Of a DNA stretch of 32,356 nt, positions 30,867 through 32,356 are shown piece by piece (position 1 is the stretch's first letter; each line of letters starts with the position of its first letter). Below the pieces are notes generated by a model that did not search any database, was not told where the DNA came from, and was given only the letters and a program-made list of their open reading frames with translations. Source of the stretch: Paenibacillus aestuarii (GTDB lineage Bacteria > Bacillota > Bacilli > Paenibacillales > NBRC-103111); assembly GCF_027789125.1 (NCBI RefSeq), contig NZ_JAQFVF010000075.1, positions 1 through 32,356 of the forward strand, read 5' to 3'. The position numbers were made by a program, and so were the translations under genes.

Positions 30867-30911
30867 AGACAAAGAGACTGCCGGTTCTCATTGCAGTCTC
30901 TTTGTCTTTTC
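30867..30911. terminator. Bidirectional terminator, 15-bp perfect stem
   Basis: AGACAAAGAGACTGC pairs with GCAGTCTCTTTGTCT. It lies after the D,D-carboxypeptidase fragment on the minus strand. Confidence 0.85.
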
Positions 30912-30925
30912 AACTCCGCTAACGA

Positions 30926-31040
30926 TTATTTATTGACTGTCAACGTTTTGCCAAGGTACTCTTCTAGTGTGGTGCCTTGTTTTGCAATTTCTTTGGCCAT
31001 GTCTATCCCTACATATCGGATATGCCAAGGTTTATAAGGC
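30926..31040 (-). pseudogene. D-Ala-D-Ala carboxypeptidase (M15B/VanY-like) C-terminal fragment
   Basis: The fragment reads YKPWHIRYVGIDMAKEIAKQ and then GTTLEEYLGKTLTVNK. PWHIRYVG is the C-terminal zinc-ligand block of M15B D,D- and L,D-carboxypeptidases, and TLEEYLG is the usual ending. The first 80 percent of the gene is absent. Confidence 0.88.
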
Positions 31041-31427
31041 AGTCAGATCCAACTTACTCCGCAAGAGAGGAGCTAGAACCATACTCTGTTACGGTATTTA
31101 GTTTTAACCTGACTGCCGACATACTTGTTGGTTCCGGCTCCGGTTCAGACAAACCTCGACTACCCATAAAATGGCTCAGCCCCTCTCCTTTTATTCTCCA
31201 GTATTTTACTCTGCCTACTGAAGCTATGCCACAGCAAACACCTAAATCCTAGGAAATAAAAATGCCCCTCAACGTGTAATTCGGTTTAAACAAGGTTTAG
31301 CGAACACTTAATTCATTTTCGGGAATTTATCACTATCATTTAATAAGACTAAGAATAAAATAAATAAATTAAAACTCAATGAGAAACCATAATATAAATC
31401 AAATTTACACTGCCAGTTATTACAATG
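31041..31427. other. Region of uncertain content
   Basis: The minus strand keeps a 60-codon open stretch (SHFMGSRGLSEPEPEPTSMS then AVRLKLNTVTEYGSSSSLAE), repetitive and without a start. The longer plus-strand frame over it looks less protein-like. From about 31260 on the sequence is AT-rich with nothing recognised. Confidence 0.35.
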
Positions 31428-31430
31428 AAA

Positions 31431-31457
31431 AAGGCAGCCGTCGCGTCCGGTTGCCTT
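31431..31457. terminator. Terminator-like hairpin
   Basis: AAGGCAGCCG pairs with CGGTTGCCTT (one mismatch) with an A-run on the left, so it is T-tailed on the minus strand. Confidence 0.6.
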
Positions 31458-31509
31458 CTTGTCTTATATTCAACAAACGTGCCCGTTAGCCATACATGCA
31501 GCGCAAGCG

Positions 31510-31745
31510 CTGCACCACAGATGATGAAAATGGGTTAATCAATTCGTCAATACTTCTACTATGGCTGGGAGAGGAAGGTCGATGCGCTATGGTGCCTTAG
31601 AGCCCAACCGTTAGTCTGACTCCAACGATCACGGTGCATCACAGATTGTCGCTCCCTTTCGGGAAGCACTCATGGGAGATTAATCCTACTCTGGTTGTTG
31701 CACCAGCCTCTTATCCGAATTAGCCGTAGAGAGGAATGTTTCTAA
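31510..31745 (+). ncRNA. Candidate IS110 bridge RNA region
   Basis: The roughly 235 bases before the IS110 transposase are non-coding but rich in short stems, for example GCTCCC/GGGAAGC near 31650-31667, TGGT/ACCA near 31691-31705, and GGTGCATC and GTTGCACC as distant partners. IS110-group elements are known to encode their bridge RNA between the left end and the recombinase gene, exactly this position. The element's left end could not be fixed. Confidence 0.4.
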
Positions 31746-32356
31746 GTGGAAGTTGTCATTGAACGTGCATGCGGGATGGATATTCACAAAGATAACATTA
31801 CAGCATGTATTTTAACGTCTAAAGGAAAGGAGATTCAAACGTTTTCTACGAAAACGGTACATCTATTACAACTCATTGACTGGATTAAACAGCATGATTG
31901 TTCTCACGTTGCAATGGAAAGTACAGGCGTATTTTGGAAGCCAATCGTCAACTTGCTTGAAGCTGAAGGTATTGAATTTCTAGTGGTTAATGCTCAACAT
32001 ATGAAGGCATTACCTGGTCGTAAAACAGACGTCAAAGATTCGGAATGGATAGCCAAGCTTCTCCGCCATGGGCTACTTAAAGCAAGTTTCATTCCAAATC
32101 GGACTCAACGCGAACTTCGAGAACTAGTCCGGTATCGCCGTAGTATCATTGAAGAAAGATCCAGACAGCACAATCGCATTCAAAAGGTACTCGAAGGAGC
32201 TAACATTAAACTTGGTTCTGTTGTCTCGGATATTATGGGTCTCTCTTCTCGCGATATGCTCCGTGCCATTGCAGATGGCGAAGATGATCCTGAAATACTA
32301 GCAAGCTTTGCTAGGCGCACCTTGAAGCGAAAAAAGGACGAACTCGAACTTGCTCT
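31746..32356 (+). CDS. IS110-family transposase (5' part, runs off the window)
   Basis: From GTG 31746 the frame is open to the window edge (about 203 residues). The N-terminal DEDD RuvC-like domain is present: GMDIHKDNITACILTSKGKE (Asp), HVAMESTGVFWKP (Glu) and GRKTDVKDSEWIAKLLRHGL (Asp-Asp), then the helical part ELRELVRYRRSIIEERSRQH. The C-terminal Transposase_20 domain with its catalytic Ser lies beyond the window. AGAGG lies about 12 nt upstream of GTG. The frame shows no damage, so the element may be active. A fragment of a related transposase is at 24123-24305. Confidence 0.92.
   Translation, partial: MEVVIERACGMDIHKDNITACILTSKGKEIQTFSTKTVHLLQLIDWIKQHDCSHVAMESTGVFWKPIVNLLEAEGIEFLVVNAQHMKALPGRKTDVKDSEWIAKLLRHGLLKASFIPNRTQRELRELVRYRRSIIEERSRQHNRIQKVLEGANIKLGSVVSDIMGLSSRDMLRAIADGEDDPEILASFARRTLKRKKDELELA

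Noticed and set aside
30977..31252. 91-aa plus-strand frame
   Set aside because: It crosses the D,D-carboxypeptidase fragment on the other strand and has no ribosome site.
1..32356. tRNA or rRNA genes
   Set aside because: No cloverleaf with TTCRA-type T-loop plus CCA-proximal pairing and no rRNA-like sequence was recognised by eye.

Overview
The window looks like accessory and decaying chromosome of a spore-forming Firmicute, most likely Paenibacillus or a close relative. Evidence: strong AGGAGG-type ribosome binding sites, YjcZ-family mini-proteins, EcsAB, a XerS-type recombinase, an S-layer-homology protein, an ECF sigma factor with a coupled DUF4367-type partner, and many short intergenic terminators. 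No rRNA, tRNA, CRISPR array or complete prophage was seen. Base composition changes along the window. The segment from about 24.6 to 30.5 kb is visibly AT-rich, while the TetR/DoxX pair near 13-14 kb and a stretch near 15.5 kb are GC-rich.

Layout. 0-1.3 kb: ECF sigma gene overlapping a membrane-anchored partner gene that leaves the window. 1.5-5.2 kb: broken and very small genes (nonsense-interrupted P-loop kinase, two or three mini-proteins, a DUF4091/aldo-keto reductase deletion scar), with two compact arrays of short repeated sites at 3.5 and 3.7 kb. 5.3-9.5 kb: excisionase-like protein, cold-shock protein, DEAD-box helicase remnant, GIY-YIG-like protein and an intact ecsAB operon. 9.6-12.6 kb: integrase and GrpB fragments, an intact yjcZ-type gene, a DUF1796 protein and a conserved hypothetical gene. 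12.8-15.4 kb: a xerS pseudogene split by a 1,582-bp element with Tn7-like ends that carries tetR and doxX. 15.7-19.8 kb: a SpoIIAA-like protein, a yjcZ fusion gene, an IS1182 remnant, an NlpC/P60 secreted hydrolase, and a divergent SDR/MerR pair with a MerR-type promoter. 20.2-24.0 kb: SLH-transglutaminase exoprotein and a metallophosphoesterase. 24.1-31.0 kb: IS110 fragment, third site array, ankyrin pseudogene, then an all-minus-strand block of small genes (GNAT, hypotheticals, MEKHLA, DUF4337, DUF1003) and truncated HxlR and M15B peptidase genes. 31.5 kb to end: the 5' part of an IS110 transposase and its upstream non-coding region.

The strongest unexplained signals are these. (1) The transposase-less element at 12854-14435 has TGT/ACA termini, four 21-bp-spaced sites at the left end that resemble the TnsB sites of Tn7, and a perfect 5-bp target duplication (ttata); removing it rejoins the xerS reading frame. 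(2) Compact arrays at 3493-3648, 3718-3938 and about 24303-24455 share one layout of sites (direct, direct, inverted, hairpin, direct) with nearly constant spacing, although two unrelated site sequences are used. (3) A 273-bp duplication has made an in-frame fusion between a YjcZ-type membrane peptide and the C-terminal 61 residues of a hypothetical protein.

Working modules that look intact: the sigma/partner pair (envelope stress type), ecsAB (transporter), tetR-doxX (regulated membrane protein), merR-SDR (autoregulated reductase), and the secreted cell-wall or surface proteins (NlpC/P60, SLH-transglutaminase). Much of the rest is gene wreckage made by insertions, deletions, frameshifts and nonsense changes.
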